Assembly: GCF_030542105.1 (NCBI RefSeq) | Contig: NZ_JAUOFB010000001.1 | Span: forward strand, 186,001 to 250,000 | DNA length: 64,000 bases | Direction: 5' to 3' | From: Hymenobacter sp. BT730 | GTDB lineage: Bacteria > Bacteroidota > Bacteroidia > Cytophagales > Hymenobacteraceae | Part shown: positions 1 to 8,023 of the stretch, in pieces | Numbering within the stretch: position 1 is the stretch's first letter | How the letters are laid out: every line of letters starts with the position of its first letter | Notes under the pieces: generated by a model | What the model was told of the DNA's origin: nothing | What the model saw: only the letters and a program-made list of their open reading frames with translations | Databases searched by the model: none | Translations under genes and position numbers: made by a program

Positions 1-226
1 AGCTAAGCAACCAAGCTTTTTTGGCCTGCCCTTTTCGTCCAAAATACTCAATGCCAGCTACTGCCGGCGCGCATTAGCAGGCCATAACCTTCACCCTTAA
101 AAACGGCACCCAGATGCCCTGCCGTCAGCACCGCAGGGGAAGGCAACTGATTTTATAGGCTTATTCTTGTTTATAATTTATTATATTTTTAATATGGTTA
201 TTTATATATAATTCATATCATCTATT
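1..226. other. Left-edge intergenic region
   Basis: No coding sequence can be supported here. The last ~75 bases (about 150-226) are strikingly AT-rich compared with the rest of the window and probably hold the promoter of the membrane glycosyltransferase gene that follows. I could not assign a convincing TAnnTTTG box. Confidence 0.4.
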
Positions 227-241
227 TTGACTGTGGGCACA

Positions 242-1831
242 ATGATACGGCACACGGCTTATGTAAGGGGCTACTTTATTTTGATTCTCCTGTTAGGCTT
301 GTGTTTGCATAAGGACTATGGTGTTTCCTGGGATGAATCCATTGACCGGGAGAATGGCATCGTTAACGCTAAATATATCTTGGCCCAAGTGGCGCCTCGC
401 TGGACCGGACAGCAGGCCATCTTCGCTCACGTGCCCGAATTCGCTACGCTGGAGGAGCGGGACCATGGTGTGCTCTTTCACTTGCCGCTGGCGTTTATGG
501 AGGTCTTTTGGCCGGGTATCGACTCCCGCACTTATTACCTGGTGCGGCACTTCTGTATCTTCTTAACCTTTGTTTTGGGGCTATGGTCTGTCTATAAGCT
601 GGCCCTTGTCCGGTTTGGCAGCTGGCAGTTGGGGCTCCTGGCCAGTACGCTGTTGCTGCTTTCTCCCCGCTTTTTTGCTGATGCTTTTTCCAATGGCAAA
701 GACCTGGTGTTTCTGGGGTTTTTCACCTTTGGAGTCTATACGCTCGTCAGCCTGCTGCAACGCCCCACGCTTACCCGAGCCACCCTACATGGGCTGGCTA
801 CGGCCATGGCCACGGATGTACGCATTCTGGGTAGCCTGCTGGTGGCACTTTCCCTGGGCATGTTTCTTTTGGAAGCCTTCTTTGGACCACCTGAAAATGC
901 TCGGCGCGTGCAGCTGGTTAAAACACTGGGCTGGTATGTAGTGGTGGCGGCGGTTCTCACGGTAGCAGGATGGCCGTTTCTGTGGGAGGGCCCCCTAGAT
1001 AATTTCATTCTCGCTTTCAATAACATGAAGCACTTCCGGGTAGATGGGTATGTGCTGTATTTAGGCGAGAAAGTACAGACCACGCACTTGCCCTGGCACT
1101 ATGCCCCGCTCTGGATCCTCATTACCACACCCATAGCCTATTCCGTTGCTTTTCTCATAGGAATCAGCACCTATATGTATACCCTGGGGCGCCGCTTGAT
1201 TCCCACACTGCGCACGGCGGGCGGCAGAATCGACCTGCTGCTGAGCGCCTGGTTTTTTATTCCCCTTTTCATGGTCATCGTACTGGGCTCGGTGATATAT
1301 GATGGCTGGCGGCATTTATATTTTATTTATCCGGCGTTCTTGCTGCTAGCCGTGCGAGGGGCATATGGCATTTGGCAGCTCAGCCGGCAATATTTTTTGG
1401 TAAAACGGCTGGCCCTGTTGGCCGCCGTATTGGCCGTGGCGGAAGCAGGCTACACCCTGGCGCGCATGATACAGGCGCATCCCAATCAGCAGGTCTATTA
1501 TTCTTTTTTATCCAGTAGAGAAGCCGAGCAATTATTTGAGGGAGATTATTGGGGGCTATCCTATCGGAAGGGGTTGGAGTGGATTCTGGCCAACAACCCG
1601 GCTGCCCAAATTACGGTTGATGCCCCCTTCCCGATTCTGCTGGAAAACAACTTAGCTGTGTTAAAACCCGCAGACCGCGCCCGCTTTAAAATAGCGCCCC
1701 CTAATCCGGAAGGCTATTTTCTGACTGCCTACCGCACCCATCCAGAGCCTTACCCCACTAGTGTAGGCAATGAAGTATATGCTGTGCGGGTAAATGGCAT
1801 CCGAATTCTATCCGTTTTCTACCGCTGGTAG
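242..1831 (+). CDS. Polytopic membrane glycosyltransferase, GT39/ArnT-like (putative)
   Basis: This integral membrane protein of about 529 residues has a first hydrophobic helix (about residues 11-22) followed by an acidic loop with D25 and W30-D31-E32. That pattern is typical of GT-C enzymes, which transfer sugars from polyprenyl-phosphate donors on the periplasmic side. About ten further hydrophobic segments follow, then a soluble C-terminal part of roughly 110 residues. The family assignment is inferred from topology and the early acidic motif. ATG at 242 is preferred over an in-frame TTG at 227. It is the first gene of a co-directional run with two GT2 enzymes and a methyltransferase, which fits a role in decorating a lipid-linked glycan. 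The exact sugar and acceptor cannot be told. Confidence 0.6.
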   Translation: MIRHTAYVRGYFILILLLGLCLHKDYGVSWDESIDRENGIVNAKYILAQVAPRWTGQQAIFAHVPEFATLEERDHGVLFHLPLAFMEVFWPGIDSRTYYLVRHFCIFLTFVLGLWSVYKLALVRFGSWQLGLLASTLLLLSPRFFADAFSNGKDLVFLGFFTFGVYTLVSLLQRPTLTRATLHGLATAMATDVRILGSLLVALSLGMFLLEAFFGPPENARRVQLVKTLGWYVVVAAVLTVAGWPFLWEGPLDNFILAFNNMKHFRVDGYVLYLGEKVQTTHLPWHYAPLWILITTPIAYSVAFLIGISTYMYTLGRRLIPTLRTAGGRIDLLLSAWFFIPLFMVIVLGSVIYDGWRHLYFIYPAFLLLAVRGAYGIWQLSRQYFLVKRLALLAAVLAVAEAGYTLARMIQAHPNQQVYYSFLSSREAEQLFEGDYWGLSYRKGLEWILANNPAAQITVDAPFPILLENNLAVLKPADRARFKIAPPNPEGYFLTAYRTHPEPYPTSVGNEVYAVRVNGIRILSVFYRW

Positions 1832-1865
1832 GCCGCCTGCCACCGCTCGGGCACCGCAGGCCACA

Positions 1866-2921
1866 ATGACCAGGCCCACAAGTAAATCTGGTCAACCCGC
1901 ATTATTTCATCATTTTTGCGCTGCTAACCCCACCCGCCTGCCTGTGGACCTGTCGGTCATTATTCCTATTTATAACGAGGAAGCCACCCTGTTGGCGCTG
2001 TATAACCGGCTGTGCAACGTATTAGCCCCCATGGGGCTCAGCAGCTATGAGCTCATCTTTGTCAATGATGGCTCCGCTGACCGTTCCCTGTCTCTCATTC
2101 GGGAGCTGGCTGCCCACGACCCGCACGTCCGCTACGCCGATTTCAGCCGCAACTTCGGTCACCAGATTGCCGTTTCGGCCGGTCTGGATCTGTCGCATGG
2201 GGCCGTGGTAGTTATCATTGATGCCGACCTGCAGGACCCGCCGGAGCTAATACCCGCGCTATACGCCAAGCTGCGTGAAGGCTACGAGGTGGTGTACGCC
2301 AAGCGCCGCTCCCGCCAGGGGGAAAGTGTTGCCAAGAAATTCACGGCGAAGCTCTTCTACCGCCTGCTGGCCCGCATCACCAATATTTCTATTCCCGTCG
2401 ACACCGGTGATTTTCGCATTGTTTCCCGCAAGGTGGTAGATGCCTTACGGCAGATGCCGGAGCAGAACAAGTTTATTCGGGGCCAGATTTCCTGGATTGG
2501 CTACCGCCAGACCTATGTGGAATACGACCGCGCCGAGCGGGCCGGGGGTGAAACCGGTTATACCTACCGCAAAATGCTGCGACTGGCCCTGGATGGCATT
2601 ACCGGTTTTTCCGATGTGCCGCTGAAAATGGCCAGCGTTAGCGGTTTCCTGGTATCCGGCGTAGCCTTTTTGGTGATGCTCTATACTCTGTATGCCCGCT
2701 TCATCACGCGGGACTATGAGCCGGGCTGGGCTTCGCTCATGGTCAGCATTCTGTTTTTAGGAGGGGTGCAACTTATTACGGTGGGCATTATTGGCGAGTA
2801 CATAGCCCGCCTGCTGGCTAATGTGCGCCAACGCCCACTCTATATCATCTCCGACACCAACGTAACCGATGCGCCTACCCGGCCGCAGGCCGCAGGGTTA
2901 CCAACCGGTACTGCTTTATGA
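1866..2921 (+). CDS. GT2 polyprenyl-phosphate glycosyltransferase (GtrB/DPM1-like), copy 1
   Basis: This protein of about 351 residues has an N-terminal GT-A domain starting with LSVIIPIYNEE, a VNDGSADRS nucleotide-binding segment, FSRNFGHQ, and the acidic IIDADLQDPPE metal-site motif. Two C-terminal transmembrane helices follow (around SGFLVSGVAFLVMLY and LFLGGVQLITVGIIG). Family members move a sugar from a nucleotide donor to undecaprenyl or dolichyl phosphate at the cytoplasmic face. The open frame extends back to 1794, overlapping the upstream gene by 38 bases, but ATG at 1866 is the better start because the conserved domain begins about 27 residues later. Its stop overlaps the methyltransferase start (ATGA). 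A close paralogue lies at 3670-4644. Confidence 0.85.
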   Translation: MTRPTSKSGQPALFHHFCAANPTRLPVDLSVIIPIYNEEATLLALYNRLCNVLAPMGLSSYELIFVNDGSADRSLSLIRELAAHDPHVRYADFSRNFGHQIAVSAGLDLSHGAVVVIIDADLQDPPELIPALYAKLREGYEVVYAKRRSRQGESVAKKFTAKLFYRLLARITNISIPVDTGDFRIVSRKVVDALRQMPEQNKFIRGQISWIGYRQTYVEYDRAERAGGETGYTYRKMLRLALDGITGFSDVPLKMASVSGFLVSGVAFLVMLYTLYARFITRDYEPGWASLMVSILFLGGVQLITVGIIGEYIARLLANVRQRPLYIISDTNVTDAPTRPQAAGLPTGTAL

Positions 2922-3661
2922 ATATTGAATACGAGCTGAAGTATCATCAGATAGAAGAAAACTACTGGTGGTTTCAGGCCCGGCGCGACATGGTGTTTCG
3001 CCTGATTCAGGACCTGAAGCTACCCCACACGGCGGCCGTGCTGGAAATTGGCTGCTCGGGTGGGCCCCTGCTTCAGCGCCTGGCGGCCGTAGGCTACTCT
3101 AACCTGACTGGTATTGATGTTAGCGAAGCCGGCGTGGCCGTGGCCCGGCAGCGTGGTATTTCCAACGTATCCTGCATGGATGGCGCCCACCTGGATTTCC
3201 CCGATGCCTCCTTTGATCTGGTGGTAGCCTCTGATGTACTGGAACACATTCAAGACGAGGCGCAGGCCCTGCGCGAGTGGATGCGGGTATTGCGGCCCGG
3301 CGGCCAGCTGCTGGTGTTTGTACCCGCCTTTCAGTTTCTATGGGGCAAGCACGATGAAGTAAACCAGCACTGGCGTCGTTACAGTGCCGCCCAGCTCACG
3401 GCCGCCCTCCGCACGGCCGGCCTGCAAGTGCAGCGCCACTCCTACTGGAACGTGGGGTTATTTTTCCCTACGGCCGCTGTGCGCCTGCTCAAACGTCTGC
3501 TGCCGGCCGATGAGCGCCCGGCCAAGGATGATTTCTTTGCCACTCCGCCGCTGCTAAACACCCTGTTGCGCGGCTACATTTCCGCCGAAAACCGCTTGCT
3601 GCAGGCCCTCAATGCCCCCGTGGGCGTGAGTGTATTTGCCCTGGCCCGCAAACCGGCTTAG
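2918..3661 (+). CDS. Class I SAM-dependent methyltransferase
   Basis: This 247-residue protein has a Rossmann-type methyltransferase core. Motif I is VLEIGCSGG (about residues 41-49), the acidic end of strand 2 is GIDVSEAG, and DLVVASDVLEH lies near residue 105, a pattern typical of methyltransferase type 11/12 enzymes. The N-terminal EENYWWFQARRD segment is common in methyltransferases of surface-glycan clusters. The start overlaps the upstream GT2 stop by four bases, implying translational coupling. It sits exactly between two paralogous GT2 genes, so a lipid-linked sugar or glycan is the likely substrate, by inference only. The last third is not diagnostic. Confidence 0.8.
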   Translation: MNIEYELKYHQIEENYWWFQARRDMVFRLIQDLKLPHTAAVLEIGCSGGPLLQRLAAVGYSNLTGIDVSEAGVAVARQRGISNVSCMDGAHLDFPDASFDLVVASDVLEHIQDEAQALREWMRVLRPGGQLLVFVPAFQFLWGKHDEVNQHWRRYSAAQLTAALRTAGLQVQRHSYWNVGLFFPTAAVRLLKRLLPADERPAKDDFFATPPLLNTLLRGYISAENRLLQALNAPVGVSVFALARKPA

Positions 3662-3669
3662 TTTTTATT

Positions 3670-4644
3670 TTGATCCGAGACACCGTGGATTTATCCATTA
3701 TCATCCCCATCTACAACGAGGAAATGAACCTGCCGGCGCTATATGCCCGCTTGAGCGCCATGCTCGACGCGCTGCCGCTGCAAGCGGAGGTGATTCTTGT
3801 CAATGATGGCTCCGCCGACCGTTCCCTCACCATTATGCGGGAGCTGGCCGCCCGCGATACACGCGTGCATTTCATCACCTTCAGCCGCAACTTTGGCCAC
3901 CAGATTGCCATTACAGCCGGTCTGGATTTGTCGCGGGGTGCCGCCGTGGTGGTGATGGATGGTGACCTGCAGGATCCGCCGGAACTGATACCCGCGCTAT
4001 ACGCCAAGCTGCGCGAAGGCTACGAGGTGGTGTACGCCAAGCGCCGCTCCCGCCAAGGGGAAAGTGCCATTAAGCTCTTCACGGCCAAAGTATTCTACCG
4101 CCTGCTGGCCCGCATCACCTCCGTCAATATTCCCCTGGATACCGGCGACTTCCGCATTATTTCCCGTAAGGTAGTGGAGGCGCTCAAGCGCATGCCGGAG
4201 CAGAACAAATTTATCCGGGGGCAGATTTCCTGGATTGGCTACCGCCAGACGTTTCTGGAGTTCGACCGGTCAGAACGTGGGGGCGGCACACCGGGGTATA
4301 CGTATGGCAAACTCATCCGCCTGGCCCTGGATGGCATTACCTCCTTTTCCGACCTGCCTTTGCGCGTAGCCTCTATTAGTGGCTTTGTCGTTTCGGGTGT
4401 CGCCTTTTTAGTGATGCTGTATGCTATTTACGCCCGTTTTTTCCTGAAAAACTATGGGGCCGGCTGGCCATCTACTATTGTCAGCGTACTGTTTTTAGGT
4501 GGAGTGCAGTTGATGTGTATTGGCGTTATCGGGGAATATATTGCCCGGTTGGGTGCTAACACTCGTCAACGGCCGCTCTACATCATTGATGAAACGGATC
4601 TGCCAACCTCTACCGTGCCTGATCAGCCGCCGTCTGCTCATTAG
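3670..4644 (+). CDS. GT2 polyprenyl-phosphate glycosyltransferase (GtrB/DPM1-like), copy 2
   Basis: This 324-residue paralogue of the GT2 enzyme at 1866-2921 has the same layout: an N-terminal GT-A fold (LSIIIPIYNEE, VNDGSADRS, FSRNFGHQ, VMDGDLQDPPE) and two C-terminal membrane helices. The start is a TTG eight bases after the methyltransferase stop. The first internal ATG would remove the nucleotide-binding strand, so TTG is preferred. Stretches around the metal-site motif are almost identical to copy 1 at the DNA level, including a 41-base exact match (2277-2317 against 4015-4055). This points to recent duplication or gene conversion. It ends 49 bases before the stop of a convergent gene; no clear terminator hairpin is visible between them. 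Confidence 0.85.
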   Translation: MIRDTVDLSIIIPIYNEEMNLPALYARLSAMLDALPLQAEVILVNDGSADRSLTIMRELAARDTRVHFITFSRNFGHQIAITAGLDLSRGAAVVVMDGDLQDPPELIPALYAKLREGYEVVYAKRRSRQGESAIKLFTAKVFYRLLARITSVNIPLDTGDFRIISRKVVEALKRMPEQNKFIRGQISWIGYRQTFLEFDRSERGGGTPGYTYGKLIRLALDGITSFSDLPLRVASISGFVVSGVAFLVMLYAIYARFFLKNYGAGWPSTIVSVLFLGGVQLMCIGVIGEYIARLGANTRQRPLYIIDETDLPTSTVPDQPPSAH

Positions 4645-4693
4645 CACTGCCCCTCGGTTAAGCTTGTTATAGGCCATTCAAAATTCAAAGGTG

Positions 4694-6457
4694 TTACCTG
4701 ATTTTCACCGCCGGGCGCCAGAGCAGGCTGTACCCATCTATCAGCCGCTCCGAATAACCCAGCGGCAGTAGCATCCGGCGCAGGTAAAGGTGCACGGGCT
4801 GGTTCAGGTAGGCGGGGTGCACTACGAAAGCGGCCGGCTGATACTTGCGCAGAAAGGCCTGAACCTGAGCGGACGTAGGTATAGCGGGTGGTATCGTAGT
4901 GGGGTGGGTTTGTGCGGCCAGCAAACGGCTCAGGACGGTGTCTTGCTGGAACACCGTGAAAACTTCTGGGCGGATGCGGGAGAAGTACCCAATGGGCAGC
5001 TTCTTATGGTGATAAGTCTGGTAAAAGAACTGCTCGGTCTGGACCAGGCCTACTTGTCGGTTACCATCCATCAGCCCAAATGGAATAGGGAACAAGGTGG
5101 TACCGGGCAGCCGGGCTACCTCTGCATACACGGCCGGAATATCGTTGCCAGTGGTAAGATGCATAGGCTTAGGCCAATATTCTACCAGCACTATTCCTAA
5201 CAGCAGTCCGCTCAGCGCAGTTTGCCACTGGGGGCGCAGCCGGGTCTGCCAAATGGCTTCCAGCGCACTAAACGACACGACGGGCAGCAGCAGGCTGACC
5301 ATCATGACCCAGCGCGTGGGCACCCGGATATTATTGATGAAAGGAATGAAGTGCAGCAGCGCGGTGGGCAGATTAAGATGGTCTTTGCCGTAGATGCGCA
5401 GCGTTGGTAGCGTTAACAGCACAAAGAATAGTAGCACCCAGGCCAGTGGCCGGCCCGCAGCATCCAAGTGGCGGCTGGAGGCGGGCCGGTTTGGCCAAAC
5501 CGCTACTATCAGCCCCAACAGCAGCAGGGAGTAGCCCAGGAACAGCACAATTTCCACAGAGCCCGGCATGTTGTACACCTCTGGACTCTGAGTCAGACGC
5601 TGAGCCCAGCCAAAATCCAGAAAGCGGCTGTTAGGTGCCGGTAGCAGGTAACTTACGGCATCGCCGCCCCACCAGGGGCCACCATAATCGGGTACGCCCA
5701 GGTTGCGCAGCTGCTTGATCAGGATATGGCACACCAGCAGCACTACCGCCAGGCCCAGCCAGGTCTGCCACCGGCGCCAGTTGAGCTGGCCCAAGCGCAG
5801 CCAGTACCACAGCGCATAGGCCAGGGAAAAATACAGCAACCCAAACGTCACGTAGTGGTCACTGAGCAGCGTGAGCAAGCCCAGCCCCAGGCACCAGACC
5901 ACGGCCCGACGGCTGCGCACCTGCGGCAGAAAGTGGCCGGGCTCGAACGCAAAAGCATCCAGAAAAGCCATTACGAAAAAGGGCACCGTGGCCGTCAGCA
6001 CTAAATTATAGTGTTCCGGCAGGCGAATTAGCTTGTAGGGAGAGTAGGCGAAAATCACCCCGGCCAGCAGGCACAACACCGGATTGCGCACCCAGCGGCG
6101 GCAAAGCAGGTAAGCGCCCGTGCCTGACAATGCGTAGCTTACCAGCAGACCCAGATTAATGGTGAGCATCTCATTTTGTAGCCCTACATTCAGCATACCC
6201 AGCAGAGGCATGTAGGCATGCATCCACAACGACGAGCCCCCGGGATACAGCAGCCAATTGGTATAGAATGGATTATGGCCGCTGGCTACCGCTTCGCGGA
6301 AATTCCAGAAGTTCCAGATGTACAGCAGCGAGTCGCCCCCGAAACCTGGCCGGGTAGGGAAAGCAGTAGTAAGCTGCGCAGCCAGGGGCCAGGTAAACAA
6401 AATGAACAGCAGAACATAAAAGCCCGTGACCAGGGTTAGGCGAAGCCAGTATTTCAT
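4694..6457 (-). CDS. Large polytopic membrane protein, GT-C/YfhO-like (function unknown)
   Basis: This 587-residue protein has about 11-13 hydrophobic helices. The first helix is followed by a loop with PTRPGFGGDSLLYIWNFW, an acidic/aromatic first loop of the kind seen in GT-C transferases and YfhO-type membrane proteins. The C-terminal ~150 residues are soluble (a segment with FPIPFGLMDGNRQ, then VVHPAYLN), as in periplasmic domains of these families. No specific sugar or acceptor can be named. ATG at 6457 is followed directly by a hydrophobic segment and lies 115 bases from the divergent aldehyde dehydrogenase. It converges on the GT2/methyltransferase run, so it may belong to the same surface-glycan locus. 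Confidence 0.6.
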   Translation of the reverse strand: MKYWLRLTLVTGFYVLLFILFTWPLAAQLTTAFPTRPGFGGDSLLYIWNFWNFREAVASGHNPFYTNWLLYPGGSSLWMHAYMPLLGMLNVGLQNEMLTINLGLLVSYALSGTGAYLLCRRWVRNPVLCLLAGVIFAYSPYKLIRLPEHYNLVLTATVPFFVMAFLDAFAFEPGHFLPQVRSRRAVVWCLGLGLLTLLSDHYVTFGLLYFSLAYALWYWLRLGQLNWRRWQTWLGLAVVLLVCHILIKQLRNLGVPDYGGPWWGGDAVSYLLPAPNSRFLDFGWAQRLTQSPEVYNMPGSVEIVLFLGYSLLLLGLIVAVWPNRPASSRHLDAAGRPLAWVLLFFVLLTLPTLRIYGKDHLNLPTALLHFIPFINNIRVPTRWVMMVSLLLPVVSFSALEAIWQTRLRPQWQTALSGLLLGIVLVEYWPKPMHLTTGNDIPAVYAEVARLPGTTLFPIPFGLMDGNRQVGLVQTEQFFYQTYHHKKLPIGYFSRIRPEVFTVFQQDTVLSRLLAAQTHPTTIPPAIPTSAQVQAFLRKYQPAAFVVHPAYLNQPVHLYLRRMLLPLGYSERLIDGYSLLWRPAVKIR

Positions 6458-6572
6458 GCAGGAGAGTGGATCGGTAGCGGGAGGCGCCGCTTTTCAGCTA
6501 CAGGCCCTGCCTGCAAAAGTAGCTATTCAAATCCGCTAGCTTTACCTTGCTGTCCCCATCCTGACCCCACCC

Positions 6573-8018
6573 ATGCTAAAGCTTCAGAACTACATCAACG
6601 GCCAGCTGGTGCCGCCCGCGGCCGAACGCTACCTCGACAACCTCGAGCCGGCTACCGGCCAGGTGTATTCCCTGCTGCCGGATTCTAATACCCAGGATGT
6701 AGCAGCGGCCGTAGCAGCGGCAGAGGCCGCGCTGCCTGCATGGCGTGCCTTGCCCGCCGAGGAGCGGGGCCGTTTATTGGTGCGCATTTCCGAGCTAATT
6801 GAGCGCGACCTGGAGCTGCTGGCCCAGGCAGAAAGCAAGGACAACGGCAAGCCCGTGAGTCTGGCGCGCACGGTAGATATTCCGCGGGCGGCCAGTAACT
6901 TCTCCTTTTTCGGTACAGCCGCGCAGCATTTTGCTTCCGAAACCCACTTTCAGGAAGGGGTGGCGCTGAATTACACCGTGCGGCACCCGCTGGGCGTGGT
7001 GGGCTGTATCTCGCCCTGGAACCTGCCGCTGTACCTATTCACCTGGAAAATTGCGCCGGCCCTGGCCGTAGGGTGCTGCGTGGTGGCCAAGCCCTCGGAA
7101 ATCACCCCGCACACGGCATTTCTATTGAGCGAGCTGTGCATTGAAGCCGGGCTACCGGCTGGGGTCCTGAACATTGTGCACGGCGCTGGCCCAGGCACCG
7201 GGCAGGCCATCATTGAGCATCCGGGCATTAAGGCCATCAGCTTTACGGGCGGCACTAAAACCGGCGAGCATATTGCCCGCACGGCTGCTCCCATGTTCAA
7301 GAAACTCTCGCTGGAGCTGGGCGGCAAAAACCCCAACCTCATCTTCGCCGACTGCGACCTGACGGAAGCTGTAAACATCAGTATCCGCAGCTCCTTTGCC
7401 AACCAGGGCCAGATTTGCCTCTGCGGCTCGCGCATCTTCATCGAGCGCAGCATCTACGAGCCCTTTAAAGCTGCTTTTCTGGAGCGCGTGGCCGGCCTGA
7501 CAGTAGGCGACCCTATGGAGGATGGCACCCGACAAGGCGCGTTGGTCAGCGAGGCGCATCTGCTCAAAGTGCTCAGTTACATTGAGCTAGCCCACGAGGA
7601 AGGCGGCACCCTGCTGACCGGCGGCAAGCGCGTGCATCTGGAGGGACGCTGCGCCAACGGGTATTTCCTGGAGCCAACCGTCTTTGAAGGCCTCACGCCC
7701 GACTGCCGGGTAAACAAAGAAGAAATCTTCGGCCCCGTGGTCACCCTCACCCCTTTCGATACCGAAGAAGAAGCCATAACCTGGGCCAATGGCACCGACT
7801 ACGGCCTGGCCGCCACCATCTGGACCCGCGACCTAAACCGGGCCCACCGCGTGGCCCATGCCCTGCACAGCGGCATTGTCTGGATTAACACTTGGCTGCA
7901 CCGCGACCTGCGCACCCCTTTCGGTGGCATGAAAAACTCTGGGGTGGGCCGCGAAGGCGGGCTGGAAGCACTACGCTTTTTCACGGAGCCCCAAAGCATT
8001 ACGCTCAAGCTGGGCTAG
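6573..8018 (+). CDS. Aldehyde dehydrogenase, ALDH8/2-aminomuconate semialdehyde dehydrogenase-like
   Basis: This full-length (481-residue) NAD(P)-dependent aldehyde dehydrogenase has ISPWNLPLYLFTWK (cofactor site), SFTGGTKTG, the general-base Glu (E248 in LELGGKNP) and the nucleophile Cys (C282 in NQGQICLCG). The C-terminal PFGGMKNSGVGREGG is also present. The N-terminal LQNYINGQLV and the QAESKDNGKPVSLARTVDIP region closely resemble what I recall of animal ALDH8A1 and bacterial 2-aminomuconate or 2-hydroxymuconate semialdehyde dehydrogenases. A role late in the kynurenine route of tryptophan breakdown is therefore likely. No other kynurenine-pathway gene is in this window, so the substrate is inferred. 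It converges on the next gene with a five-base gap. Confidence 0.85.
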   Translation: MLKLQNYINGQLVPPAAERYLDNLEPATGQVYSLLPDSNTQDVAAAVAAAEAALPAWRALPAEERGRLLVRISELIERDLELLAQAESKDNGKPVSLARTVDIPRAASNFSFFGTAAQHFASETHFQEGVALNYTVRHPLGVVGCISPWNLPLYLFTWKIAPALAVGCCVVAKPSEITPHTAFLLSELCIEAGLPAGVLNIVHGAGPGTGQAIIEHPGIKAISFTGGTKTGEHIARTAAPMFKKLSLELGGKNPNLIFADCDLTEAVNISIRSSFANQGQICLCGSRIFIERSIYEPFKAAFLERVAGLTVGDPMEDGTRQGALVSEAHLLKVLSYIELAHEEGGTLLTGGKRVHLEGRCANGYFLEPTVFEGLTPDCRVNKEEIFGPVVTLTPFDTEEEAITWANGTDYGLAATIWTRDLNRAHRVAHALHSGIVWINTWLHRDLRTPFGGMKNSGVGREGGLEALRFFTEPQSITLKLG

Positions 8019-8023
8019 CTGAG

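Noticed and set aside
1-50. Short open stretch on the minus strand reading to the left edge
   Set aside because: About 20 codons with no credible start codon; too short and ambiguous to call a gene.
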